Source: Verrucolacustris sp040397305
GTDB taxonomy: Bacteria; Verrucomicrobiota; Verrucomicrobiia; Methylacidiphilales; Verrucolacustridaceae
Length of the DNA stretch: 64,000 nucleotides
Assembly (NCBI GenBank): GCA_040397305.1
Contig: JBBAWG010000002.1
Location: forward strand, 4,398-68,397
Direction of reading: 5' to 3'
Shown here: positions 25,768 to 33,329 of the stretch, one piece after another
Numbering within the stretch: position 1 is the stretch's first letter
Layout: the number at the start of each line of letters is the position of its first letter
The notes under the pieces: generated by a model
Told to the model about the DNA's origin: nothing
What the model saw: the letters and a program-made list of their open reading frames with translations, nothing else
Database searches by the model: none
Made by a program: the position numbers and the translations under genes

Positions 25768-26579
25768 CTCCTTAGCTTCTTAACCCCCAAGCCCCTCAGA
25801 AACCAAATCCCCGCTCCCACCACACAAAGTCCCGCGGAAAACCACTGCCCCCGGCTCAGTCCTGCAAGCAAAGGATCCCCGAGGTCGGGTTCACGAAAAT
25901 TTTCCAACCCGATCCGGATCACTCCGTAAGCCATGAAAAAGGCCCCGGTGACCCTGCCGCTTGGCTGAAGATTCTTCGACCGCAGCCCATACATCATCAA
26001 CCCCAGAACTAGGCCCTCTCCGATCGCCTCATAAACCTGGGAGGGATGGCGGGGATCCTGAGTTCCGGAATCAGGAAAGATCACCGCCCAAGACACCTGG
26101 CTGGGCCGGCCCCACAACTCTCCGTTGATGAAGTTGGCAATTCGACCCAGAAAAATCCCGACCGGCGCCAGCACCGCGGCGTTGTCCGACACGGCCCAGC
26201 CATCGACCCGGTTTTTCCATGCCCAAAAAAGAAATCCCAGCAAAGCTCCGGCGATACCCCCGTGACTGGCCATCCCCCGAAGGCCCCCGTTCCAGAAGGC
26301 GATGACGCTTACCGGATTCCGGATCGTCTCCGCCCAATCATACAGGAGGCAATATCCCAACCGACCTCCGATCAGCACCCCCAACACCGTGTACAACAGA
26401 ATCTCGGAAATTTGGTTGTCCTGCAGGGAGGACCATCCCTTCGTCCGGAACCAGCTTAAGCCGTAGTACCACGCCAAAAACCCGACCACATAGGCCATGC
26501 CATAATACCGGATCCCCCACCCGTTCCCCAATTCGATCAGGAACGGATTCAGGTCATGCACGTAATATCCAAACATCAA
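25764..26579 (-). CDS. lgt: Phosphatidylglycerol--prolipoprotein diacylglyceryl transferase
   Basis: Inner-membrane enzyme that adds diacylglycerol to the lipobox cysteine, the first step of lipoprotein maturation. The 271-residue protein has about seven membrane helices, the HGGIAGALLGF segment and the Lgt signature GRIANFINGELWGRPS. Substrates are visible in this window (lipobox proteins at 35412 and 63444). It is convergent with the D,D-carboxypeptidase and followed upstream by a strong hairpin. Confidence 0.95.
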   Translation of the reverse strand: MMFGYYVHDLNPFLIELGNGWGIRYYGMAYVVGFLAWYYGLSWFRTKGWSSLQDNQISEILLYTVLGVLIGGRLGYCLLYDWAETIRNPVSVIAFWNGGLRGMASHGGIAGALLGFLFWAWKNRVDGWAVSDNAAVLAPVGIFLGRIANFINGELWGRPSQVSWAVIFPDSGTQDPRHPSQVYEAIGEGLVLGLMMYGLRSKNLQPSGRVTGAFFMAYGVIRIGLENFREPDLGDPLLAGLSRGQWFSAGLCVVGAGIWFLRGLGVKKLRS

Positions 26580-26622
26580 AAAAAGGTAGGGCCCGATGCC
26601 CAGGTAGGCCGATCAGAAAAGC

Positions 26623-26654
26623 AAAAGGGCGGCTCTTGCGAGCCGCCCTTTTTT
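26623..26654. terminator. Strong bidirectional intrinsic terminator
   Basis: A perfect 13-bp stem AAAAGGGCGGCTC/GAGCCGCCCTTTT with a TTGC loop. It has A-rich sequence on one side and a T-run on the other, so it can work in both directions. It lies 21 bases past the end of the minus-strand exported-protein gene (26675) and upstream of lgt on the same strand, so its likely job is to end that short transcript. Confidence 0.88.
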
Positions 26655-26674
26655 CAAAACCTAAAGTCTTCGAC

Positions 26675-26980
26675 TTATTTGCTGTCGCCGAAGTCCCCGA
26701 GGCTACGGGTAAAGGTCCACTCGCCGGGGGTGATCACCAAGGTGTCCCAGGCTTCGTCGACGCATTCCGCCATCGCCGTGAAGGGCGAGGTCACCACAAA
26801 GGCCGTGAAGCCGAGGGTGGTGCCGACCAGTCCGGCCGGACGGGCAAACAAGATATCCGGCACAGCCAAGGCCTCATCGGCCACGCAGTCGTCGCTTCCC
26901 TTGGAACCGGAATCAGCCATGGCCAAGGGAGAGGCCAGGGTAATTACTGTTAGAATCGCCACACGGAGGGTGTTTTTCAT
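26675..26980 (-). CDS. Small exported protein of unknown function
   Basis: The 101-residue product starts at ATG 26980 with a clear signal peptide (1-22, ending SPLAMA). The mature part has two cysteines, a hydrophobic central segment (RPAGLVGTTLGFTAFVVTSP) and the ending GEWTFTRSLGDF. This resembles short exported proteins annotated only as hypothetical in many Gram-negative bacteria, with an RPaG start and a TFTRPLGDF end. It has its own promoter candidate upstream and a strong terminator downstream, so it looks monocistronic. Function unknown. Confidence 0.75.
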   Translation of the reverse strand: MKNTLRVAILTVITLASPLAMADSGSKGSDDCVADEALAVPDILFARPAGLVGTTLGFTAFVVTSPFTAMAECVDEAWDTLVITPGEWTFTRSLGDFGDSK

Positions 26981-26987
26981 AATATTA

Positions 26988-27016
26988 GGTGTAAGAAAAC
27001 CGCCTACCCGTGTCAA
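26988..27016 (-). promoter_or_regulatory. Promoter candidate for the small exported protein
   Basis: On the minus strand a perfect TTGACA (27016-27011) is followed, 17 bases on, by TACACC (26993-26988), a weak -10. The start codon follows 7 bases later, so the leader would be almost absent. A better -10-like TAATAT lies at non-ideal spacing. Confidence 0.35.
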
Positions 27017-27131
27017 CAGCCCTTTTTCCCGCATGCCACTAAGGCAGGATAGTGTCGTGATCCTTTGGGCGTGTTCGATTGGCACTCTTTTTTCCACTTT
27101 CCCTAAACCATAAAATCCACACCCTAAGTGC

Positions 27132-27308
27132 ATGAATTCCAAGGCCTATCGGGCCATCACTTCGTCCAAGTCCAAGAGATACTTTGCCAGGAATAAAAAC
27201 TGGTCCGGCGGACAAACCTCCAATTCCGCCTTCCTCCCGCCTCAACCGAAACAGTCAAACCGCTCACCCCATAACCCCTTGAGTTCACCATCCTCAAAGA
27301 AAGCATAA
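27132..27308 (+). CDS. Possible small basic protein (low confidence)
   Basis: A 58-codon frame from ATG 27132 encodes a Ser/Lys/Arg-rich peptide (begins MNSKAYRAITSSKSKRYF, 58 residues). It has GC-rich third positions in its first half. There is no ribosome site in front, and the nearest -10-like TAAAAT (27111-27116) would give a very short leader. It ends just before the tRNA gene on the other strand. It may be chance. Confidence 0.22.
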   Translation: MNSKAYRAITSSKSKRYFARNKNWSGGQTSNSAFLPPQPKQSNRSPHNPLSSPSSKKA

Positions 27309-27313
27309 CCCTG

Positions 27314-27385
27314 AGCCGGCTGTCGGATTTGAACCGACGACCAGCGGTTTACAAAACCGCTGCTCTACCACTGAGCTAAGCCGGC
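27314..27385 (-). tRNA. tRNA-Thr (anticodon TGT)
   Basis: The minus strand folds as a 72-nt cloverleaf: acceptor GCCGGCT/AGCCGGC, D-stem GCTC/GAGC, anticodon stem GCGGT/ACCGC with loop TTTGTAA (anticodon TGT, reading ACA and other Thr codons), and T-stem GTCGG/CCGAC around TTCAAAT. The discriminator base is T and CCA is not encoded. Confidence 0.95.
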
Positions 27386-27497
27386 CTAGTTTCTATTTTC
27401 TCCCCTGGAATCGTCGGGGGCAAGCGCCGACCTGCCCTCACCCCATCCCCACTCCTTAAATTCTCGCGAACCGCCCCAAAGACCCCTACAAAACCCC

Positions 27498-27866
27498 ATG
27501 CCCAAAACCACCATTATCTTCTCCATTCTTTTCGCCCTGGTCGGAATCCTCGCCTTTTCCCTTACCGGGGCCGTTCACAAAACCGCCCTGATCCCCACCT
27601 ACTTTGGCATCGTCCTCCTTGTCCTTGGCCTGCTTGGCCAAAAGGAAAACCTCCGGAAACATGTCATGCACGCCGCCCTCCTCGTGGTTCTGCTCGCCCT
27701 GTTTGGCACCGCCCGATCTCTTCTCAAGCTTCCCTCCGCCTTCGACGGCACCGCCGAGCGCCCTTTTGCCATCTATGCCCAGGCCGTTACCGCCCTCCTT
27801 GCAATCACCTACTTGGCGTTGGGCATCCGCTCCTTTATTCAGGCCCGCCGCTCCCGCTCCGCCTGA
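27498..27866 (+). CDS. Four-helix membrane protein of unknown function
   Basis: The 122-residue protein is almost entirely hydrophobic, with four predicted helices (about 6-26, 32-47, 58-76 and 93-113) and a basic C-terminal tail. It has no recognised domain; short proteins of this kind occur in many PVC genomes. Its 3' end overlaps the end of convergent panB by 32 bases, so the last ~10 residues (ending RSRSA) are encoded opposite panB. That overlap may reflect a late stop codon loss in one of the genes. Confidence 0.68.
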   Translation: MPKTTIIFSILFALVGILAFSLTGAVHKTALIPTYFGIVLLVLGLLGQKENLRKHVMHAALLVVLLALFGTARSLLKLPSAFDGTAERPFAIYAQAVTALLAITYLALGIRSFIQARRSRSA

Positions 27867-28635
27867 TCCCCTGCACCATTTCGGAAATCTTTTCCGCAAA
27901 CCCCAGATCCTTCTTCACGAAGCCAGGTTTGAACCACGGCGTGAGCCCCAGCAGGTCGTGGGTCACCCGGATTTGACCCGTCGTCCCCTTCCCCGCCCCA
28001 ATCCCGATTGTCGGAACCTGCAGCGCCCGGGTGATCTCCGCCGCCGCTCCCGCATCCACCAGCTCCAACACAATCGCGCACGTCCCCGCCCTTTCCATCT
28101 CCTTGGCTTCCTGGATCAACTTTTTCACCTCCTCCGGCGTCTTCCCCTTCCGCTTGTATCCGCCCTCCTCCCGCACTTTCTGCGGCAGCATCCCCAGATG
28201 CCCGATCCAAGGAATCCCCGCCCGGCCCAAAGCCTCCCACTGTGCCCGGCTCTCTTCCCCACCCTCCGGTTTCACCGCATCGGCCCCGGCCGCCAGTAAG
28301 GCCCGGGAGTTTTTCACACACGCCTCCGCTGTCTCATAACTCCCGGCCGGCAGATCGGCCGAAATCATCGCCCGTTTCCGACCCCGCGCGACCGCCTCGG
28401 TGGCCCGAAGCATGTCCGCCATCGTCACCGCGGTGGTGTCCGGCATCCCCAGCACCACCATCCCCAGACTGTCCCCCACGTGAATGAGATCCACCCCCGC
28501 CTCATCCAGAATCCGTCCGAGCGGATAGTCATAGGCCGTCAGCGCCAGCAGGGCCTGGCCCCGCGGCCAAGTACGCAACTTCTCGGGAGTTATCCGATCC
28601 GCCGGCACGCCCCACCCTCCCTTGACCGCAACCAT
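27835..28635 (-). CDS. panB: 3-methyl-2-oxobutanoate hydroxymethyltransferase
   Basis: First step toward pantothenate: transfers a hydroxymethyl group from methylene-THF to 2-oxoisovalerate. The 266-residue protein has LTAYDYPLGRILDEAGVDLI, VGDSLGMVVLG, a SADLPAGSY segment and KPEGGEE, typical of PanB. The ATG at 28635 lies inside folK (46-base overlap). A GTG at 28608 preceded by GGGAGGGTGGGG is a good alternative start, giving less overlap. It is last of the lysA-dapF-dapA-dapB-folK-panB run. Confidence 0.94.
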   Translation of the reverse strand: MVAVKGGWGVPADRITPEKLRTWPRGQALLALTAYDYPLGRILDEAGVDLIHVGDSLGMVVLGMPDTTAVTMADMLRATEAVARGRKRAMISADLPAGSYETAEACVKNSRALLAAGADAVKPEGGEESRAQWEALGRAGIPWIGHLGMLPQKVREEGGYKRKGKTPEEVKKLIQEAKEMERAGTCAIVLELVDAGAAAEITRALQVPTIGIGAGKGTTGQIRVTHDLLGLTPWFKPGFVKKDLGFAEKISEMVQGIRRSGSGGPE

Positions 28636-29078
28636 CCCGCGGCTTCCGCCACCGTCCCGGGCAACCCCGGAACTCTCCGCTCAGGACAAATCTCCGCCAG
28701 CGGCTGTAACACAAACTGCCTTTGCCCCATTCGGGGATGCGGCAACCGCAGCCTCGAGGTGTGGATGGGCCGCGCGTCGGCATAAAGCAGGTCGAGATCC
28801 AGAACCCGTGCCTGGTTTCGTATGCGCACCCCCCTTCGGCCCCGGCTCCTCTCATACGCCTGGGTCAAATCCAACAGCTTCTCCAAGGATCCGCTCCAGC
28901 GAATCTCCGCGGCTTGGTTGGCGAAAAAGGGGCTTCCGGCGGGACAGTCGATCGGATCGGTTTCATATACTCCGGAAAACTGCACCCCGGGGTCGAGACC
29001 CCGCAGCCAGCTTCGGGCCGTTGCCAACTCCTCTTCCCGGTTCCCGAGGTTGGAGCCCAGACCAATCCCCACGCGCAT
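28590..29078 (-). CDS. folK: 2-amino-4-hydroxy-6-hydroxymethyldihydropteridine pyrophosphokinase
   Basis: Folate biosynthesis enzyme that transfers pyrophosphate from ATP to 6-hydroxymethyl-dihydropterin. ATG 29078 overlaps the dapB stop by one base (TGATG) and gives 162 residues. Motifs: GIGLGSNLGNREEELATA, VYETDPIDCPAGSPFFANQA and the ATP/Mg segment RVLDLDLLYADARPI with LRLPHPRM. Pairing with panB makes sense because both pathways use folate-linked one-carbon chemistry. Confidence 0.94.
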   Translation of the reverse strand: MRVGIGLGSNLGNREEELATARSWLRGLDPGVQFSGVYETDPIDCPAGSPFFANQAAEIRWSGSLEKLLDLTQAYERSRGRRGVRIRNQARVLDLDLLYADARPIHTSRLRLPHPRMGQRQFVLQPLAEICPERRVPGLPGTVAEAAGWLRSREGGACRRIG

Positions 29079-29815
29079 CAGCTCAGGCCGAGCACGTCCG
29101 TCATCTGGTACATTTTGGCCGGCTTGCCCACCAACCACTTCGCCGCCCGCAGCGCCCCGCGCGCGAACACGTCCCGGCTGCTGGCCCGGTGGCTCAGCTC
29201 AATCCTCTCTCCATCACCCGCCAGCAGCACGGTGTGGTCCCCCACCACATCCCCGCCCCGCACCGCGTGGACCCCGATCTCATCTTCCGTTCTCTCGCCG
29301 GGCTCGCCGGTCCGCCCGTGCCTTGCCACCACCTCAGGCTTGGTTCGGCGCGCCTCCGCCAAAACCTCCACCAAACGCTTGGCGGTTCCGCTCGGCGCAT
29401 CTTTCTTCAGCCGGTGGTGGATTTCAATGACCTCCGGATCAAATCCCTCCGGCAACGCCTTGGCGGCCTGACCCGTGAGATAAAAAAGAAGATTCACACC
29501 CATCGAGAAGTTGGGGGAATGGATCAGCGGGATCTTGTGCGAGGCCGCGGTGATCAACCCGCGCTCGGCCTCGGTATGGCCGGTGGTGCCGATCACGCAA
29601 GCCGCCTTCACGGCTTGGGCGGCCTTGAGCACCGCTTCCGTTGCGGAACGGTGACTAAAATCTACCACCGCCTCTGCCTGGGCGGTCACCTTGGCCAGAT
29701 CATCCCCGAAATCACCCTCCCCCACCACCTCGATGGTTTTGTCCGCCCGGGCCAGATGTAACACGGCCTGTCCCATCCGACCCTTGGCTCCGATCACTGC
29801 GATTTTGGTGGCCAT
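29078..29815 (-). CDS. dapB: 4-hydroxy-tetrahydrodipicolinate reductase
   Basis: NAD(P)H enzyme of the DAP/lysine pathway. ATG 29815 starts MATKIAVIGAKGRMGQAVL, the usual DapB N-terminus; the longer upstream frame overlaps the dapA 3' end only in part. With 245 residues it has the catalytic EIHHRLKKDAPSGTAKRL motif and GTTGHTEAE. It sits 26 bases after dapA and is coupled to folK. Confidence 0.95.
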   Translation of the reverse strand: MATKIAVIGAKGRMGQAVLHLARADKTIEVVGEGDFGDDLAKVTAQAEAVVDFSHRSATEAVLKAAQAVKAACVIGTTGHTEAERGLITAASHKIPLIHSPNFSMGVNLLFYLTGQAAKALPEGFDPEVIEIHHRLKKDAPSGTAKRLVEVLAEARRTKPEVVARHGRTGEPGERTEDEIGVHAVRGGDVVGDHTVLLAGDGERIELSHRASSRDVFARGALRAAKWLVGKPAKMYQMTDVLGLS

Positions 29816-29841
29816 ATGAGAATCTTCCCCCCGAATGGCGC

Positions 29842-30717
29842 CTATTTCAACCCAGCCTGTTGAAGGGTGGCCATGAGCTTGGTCCGACTTGCCTCCGTGA
29901 TCGGCACTAACGGCAGACGGAGTTCCTCCGCCAGCCAACCCCGGGCGGCCATGGCTGCCTTCACCGGTCCCGGATTACTCTCGATGAAAAGGTCTCGGAA
30001 CACTTCGGCATATTTTTGGTGCAGCTCCTCTGCCTTTTTCCAGTCCTTCCGCAGGGCGGCATCCACCAGGGACTTCACCTCGGCCGGAATGAGGTTGGAG
30101 GCGACGCTGACCACGCCGACCGCGCCGCGCTTCATGAACTCCACGGTCATGGCATCGTCCCCGCTCAGGATTTCAAAACCCGACGGCACCACCGCCCGGA
30201 TCGCATCCACCCGCTCCGGCTTGCCCCCCGCCTCCTTGATTGAACGAATAGTCGGACACTCCTTGGCCAGACGGCCCACCGTTTCCACGGTGATCTCCAC
30301 CCCGCAACGTCCGGGCACGCTGTAGAGCATGATGGGCAGGTCGGTTTCCCGCGCGATCGCCCGAAAATGTTGAAACATCCCTTCAGGGCTCGGCTTGTTG
30401 TAGTAAGGGGCCACCAGCAAGAGCGCATCCGCCTTCGCCTTCTGCGCCCCCGTGGAAAGTTCAATGGCCTCGGCCGTGCTGTTGGACCCCGTCCCGGCCA
30501 CCACCTGGATCCGCTTCCGGGCAATTTGCACCGCCAGCTCGATCACCCGGGCATGCTCCACCATGTTCAGCGTGGGCGACTCCCCCGTGGTTCCCACCGG
30601 CACAATCCCTTCGATCCCGGCCGCAATTTGTCGCTCGATCAGCTCCGCAAACGCCTTGTCATCCACCTTCCCATTCCGGAACGGTGTCACCAAGGCGGTG
30701 TAGGTGCCCTTAAACAT
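29842..30717 (-). CDS. dapA: 4-hydroxy-tetrahydrodipicolinate synthase
   Basis: Condenses pyruvate with aspartate semialdehyde, the committed step to DAP. ATG 30717 lies inside the end of dapF (8-base overlap) and gives 291 residues beginning MFKGTYTALVTPF. The TTGESPTL phosphate-site motif, LYSVPGRCG with the catalytic Tyr, and IKEAGGKPERV with the Schiff-base lysine are all present. Confidence 0.96.
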   Translation of the reverse strand: MFKGTYTALVTPFRNGKVDDKAFAELIERQIAAGIEGIVPVGTTGESPTLNMVEHARVIELAVQIARKRIQVVAGTGSNSTAEAIELSTGAQKAKADALLLVAPYYNKPSPEGMFQHFRAIARETDLPIMLYSVPGRCGVEITVETVGRLAKECPTIRSIKEAGGKPERVDAIRAVVPSGFEILSGDDAMTVEFMKRGAVGVVSVASNLIPAEVKSLVDAALRKDWKKAEELHQKYAEVFRDLFIESNPGPVKAAMAARGWLAEELRLPLVPITEASRTKLMATLQQAGLK

Positions 30718-31528
30718 GCCAGATGCCCTCAAAAACAATCCGCGCCGGTCCCTGCAGCACCACGTGTCGCGCCCGGTCGTTCACCCATTGAAAATGCACC
30801 CGCAGGACATCCCCGCCCCGCGTCTTCACATGAACCGGCGGCTTCACCCTCTTTTGCAAATACGCGAGAATGGAAGACGCCACCACTCCGGTGCCGCAGG
30901 CCAGGGTTTCCCCCTCCACGCCCCGCTCATAGGTGCGCACCTCGATCCGGTTGCCACGGCCCACCGAGACAAAATTCACATTCGTGCCCGCTGGGGCAAA
31001 GAAGTTGTGAAAGCGGATCGCCCGCCCGTTTCTCTCCACATCCACCCCGTCGAGGGAGCGGACAAACTCGACCGCATGAGGCACGCCCGTATGGATGCAG
31101 TCGAGCTTGACCCGGCGCCCGGCGGCGGTGATCTCCTTGCCCAACCGGGGCCAACCCGGATCGGACATGGAAACCTTCACTTCCTTGCCGAGAATCTCGA
31201 GCTGCACCGGGCCCGCCTTCGTCTCCACCCGCATCGACTTCCCCTTCCAGCCCGTGGCCACGCGCACCAGCAAGGCAAAGCATCGGGCCCCATTGCCACA
31301 CATCTCCGCCTCACCACCATCGGAGTTGTAGTAGCGCATCCGAAAATCCGACCCGCGGCCGCGAGCCTTTTCCACCACCAACACTCCATCAGCCCCGGCT
31401 CCACGCCGGCGGTCACACCAGGCCGCAATCCGTTCCCGGGTCAGGCCCAGCCCGCCCTTCCGGCCATCGAAACCGAGGAAGTCGTTTCCCGCCCCCTCCA
31501 GCTTCCAGAAACGGAACGCCCGGCTCAC
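30710..31528 (-). CDS. dapF: Diaminopimelate epimerase
   Basis: Cofactor-free epimerase that converts LL- to meso-DAP for peptidoglycan and lysine. The 272-residue protein starts at a GTG (31528) overlapping the lysA stop (GTGA). Both catalytic cysteines are present: MCGNGARCFALL and TLACGTGVVASS. The N-terminal KLEGAGNDFLGFDG is standard. It is second in the lysine operon. Confidence 0.95.
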   Translation of the reverse strand: MSRAFRFWKLEGAGNDFLGFDGRKGGLGLTRERIAAWCDRRRGAGADGVLVVEKARGRGSDFRMRYYNSDGGEAEMCGNGARCFALLVRVATGWKGKSMRVETKAGPVQLEILGKEVKVSMSDPGWPRLGKEITAAGRRVKLDCIHTGVPHAVEFVRSLDGVDVERNGRAIRFHNFFAPAGTNVNFVSVGRGNRIEVRTYERGVEGETLACGTGVVASSILAYLQKRVKPPVHVKTRGGDVLRVHFQWVNDRARHVVLQGPARIVFEGIWHV

Positions 31529-32814
31529 GCCCTTCTCTCCCCGCGCCAGAGATCGGCTACCCGCTCCCGGGTCCGCACGACCCGGGCCCGATTCCCCGAT
31601 ACCAGAATCTCCGCCGGACGGGGTCGGGTGTTGTAGTTCGAGGCCATCGCGAAACCATAGGCTCCGGCGCTCAGGATGGCCAACCGGTCGCCGCGCTCAA
31701 CCGGCGGCAGGGTCCGATCATGCCCGAACACATCCCCGGATTCGCAGACCGGTCCCACCACATCCGTGCAGATCGCCCCCGGCCGCGGCTTGCCCACCGG
31801 CTCAATCTGGTGGAAAGCCTCATACAACGTTGGCCGGATCAGGTCGTTCATCCCCGCATCCACCACGGTGAAATACTTCCGCCCGGTCTGCTTGCGGTAT
31901 AACACCTCGGTCACCAGAAGGCCGGCGTTACCCACGAGAAATCGTCCAGGCTCGAGCAGGATCTGCATCCGCAGCTCCCGGAGGAGCGAGACCAGCGAAA
32001 CCGCATACTCATTCAGCGTCAAAAACCGCTGCGCCTTCGGGCTCTTCCACCAACCGTCCCGCCCGCTGGCCAAAGCGTCCTGGTAAACGATCCCCACCCC
32101 GCCTCCGATGTCGAAATATTCCAGATCGTGCCGGTCCCGCAGGCGGGCGACCAACGGCACCATCTTCCGCACCGCCGCCCGAAACGGAGCCGCCTCCGTG
32201 ATCTGGGAGCCGATGTGCATCTGGATGCCCCGGAGATGAAGCCGCCGGTCCCCGGAGGCTCCCCGGTAAATCGCCGCCACCTGCTCAAAGGGAATACCGA
32301 ACTTGTTGGCGTAGGTTCCCGTGGTGATTTTGGCATGCCCGCCTGCGGCCACGTCGGGATTCACCCGCAAAGCCACCGGCGCACGGCGGCCCTTTTTGCG
32401 TCCAGCCACCATCGCAATCGTGTGGAGCTCTTCCTCGCTCTCCACATGGAAAGCCTTCACCCCGGCACGCAGGCCGGCCTCAATCTCCTCCTCGGTCTTG
32501 CCCACTCCGGCAAACACGCACTTGGCCGGCTTCCCGCCCGCCTTCCGTACCCGTTCCAGTTCCCCGGCACTGACCACGTCGAACCCGCTCCCCGCCCGGG
32601 CCAGCAGGCTTAAAATCGCCAGATTGCTGTTGGCCTTGACCGAGTAACAAACCAGCGGATCCAACGCCCGCAAGACCCCGCGCAACCGGCGATAATGATC
32701 CAGAATGGTTCCAGCGGAATAAACGTAAAGAGGGGTGCCGTGCCGGTCGGCCAGCGCCTCCAGGCTCACCCCCTCCACGTAAATCTTCCCTCCCTTTCTC
32801 TGAATCCGATGCAT
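31525..32814 (-). CDS. lysA: Diaminopimelate decarboxylase
   Basis: PLP enzyme that makes lysine from meso-DAP. The 429-residue protein has the PLP lysine in CYSVKANSNLAILSLLA, the IGSQI and DIGGGVGI segments, and the C-terminal catalytic CESGDVFG motif. It leads the run lysA-dapF-dapA-dapB-folK-panB; no DapD/C/E route genes are in the window. A 107-base spacer separates it from the divergent EVE gene. Confidence 0.96.
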   Translation of the reverse strand: MHRIQRKGGKIYVEGVSLEALADRHGTPLYVYSAGTILDHYRRLRGVLRALDPLVCYSVKANSNLAILSLLARAGSGFDVVSAGELERVRKAGGKPAKCVFAGVGKTEEEIEAGLRAGVKAFHVESEEELHTIAMVAGRKKGRRAPVALRVNPDVAAGGHAKITTGTYANKFGIPFEQVAAIYRGASGDRRLHLRGIQMHIGSQITEAAPFRAAVRKMVPLVARLRDRHDLEYFDIGGGVGIVYQDALASGRDGWWKSPKAQRFLTLNEYAVSLVSLLRELRMQILLEPGRFLVGNAGLLVTEVLYRKQTGRKYFTVVDAGMNDLIRPTLYEAFHQIEPVGKPRPGAICTDVVGPVCESGDVFGHDRTLPPVERGDRLAILSAGAYGFAMASNYNTRPRPAEILVSGNRARVVRTRERVADLWRGERRA

Positions 32815-32921
32815 CTGAATAGAATAATGAAAATTCCATGATCTTCCACCCTCGATCTATGCCCTCAAGGCGCAGGGAATCGTCATCGTAAACGGAAACG
32901 AACCCTTGGTAGTTTGTTTCC

Positions 32922-33329
32922 ATGAGCTGCTGGTTGGTCAAACAAGAGCCCTCCACCTACCCCTTCTCCCGCTTTTTACAGGAAAAGAAGGTGGTCTGGG
33001 ACGGGGTTCGCAACTACCAAGCCCGAAATTTTCTCCGGCAGATGAAGAAGGGAGACCGCGTGCTCTACTACCACAGCGTGGACGAGCGCGCCGTGGTCGG
33101 CACCGCCAAGGTCTCCCGCCCGGCTTTCCCCGACCCCACGTCGCCCAAAGGCGAGGATTGGACCTCCGTCGAACTGACCGCGGATCGCCGTCTCCCGACT
33201 CCGGTCACCCTTGACCAACTCAAAACCGACCCCCGTTTCCGCGATCTGCTTCTTCTCCGCCAGTCCCGGCTCTCGGTGATGCCGGTGACGCCGAATCTTT
33301 TTCAGGCCATTCTCAAACTCGGCAGCTGA
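32922..33329 (+). CDS. EVE domain protein
   Basis: The 135-residue protein is a single EVE (PUA-like) domain, related to eukaryotic THYN1: SCWLVKQEPSTYPFSRFL, WDGVRNYQARNFLRQMKKGD, RVLYYHS and VGTAKVSRPAFPDP. EVE proteins bind modified bases in DNA or RNA, and some act in defence against modified phage DNA, though many are housekeeping orphans as here. It directly abuts convergent thiC (no gap between stops). Partner genes are not visible. Confidence 0.9.
   Translation: MSCWLVKQEPSTYPFSRFLQEKKVVWDGVRNYQARNFLRQMKKGDRVLYYHSVDERAVVGTAKVSRPAFPDPTSPKGEDWTSVELTADRRLPTPVTLDQLKTDPRFRDLLLLRQSRLSVMPVTPNLFQAILKLGS

Larger units (their letters stand above)
26981..27313. other. 333-bp spacer between exported protein and tRNA-Thr
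   Basis: This is the longest gene-poor stretch in the window. It holds the promoter candidate above, an AT-richer segment near 27080-27130, and one possible small plus-strand frame (27132-27308). I see no repeat of the families found elsewhere and no RNA structure I can name. Confidence 0.6.

Noticed and set aside
27039..27245. 68-codon - frame upstream of the small exported protein
   Set aside because: No ribosome site or homology, overlaps the promoter region; treated as chance.
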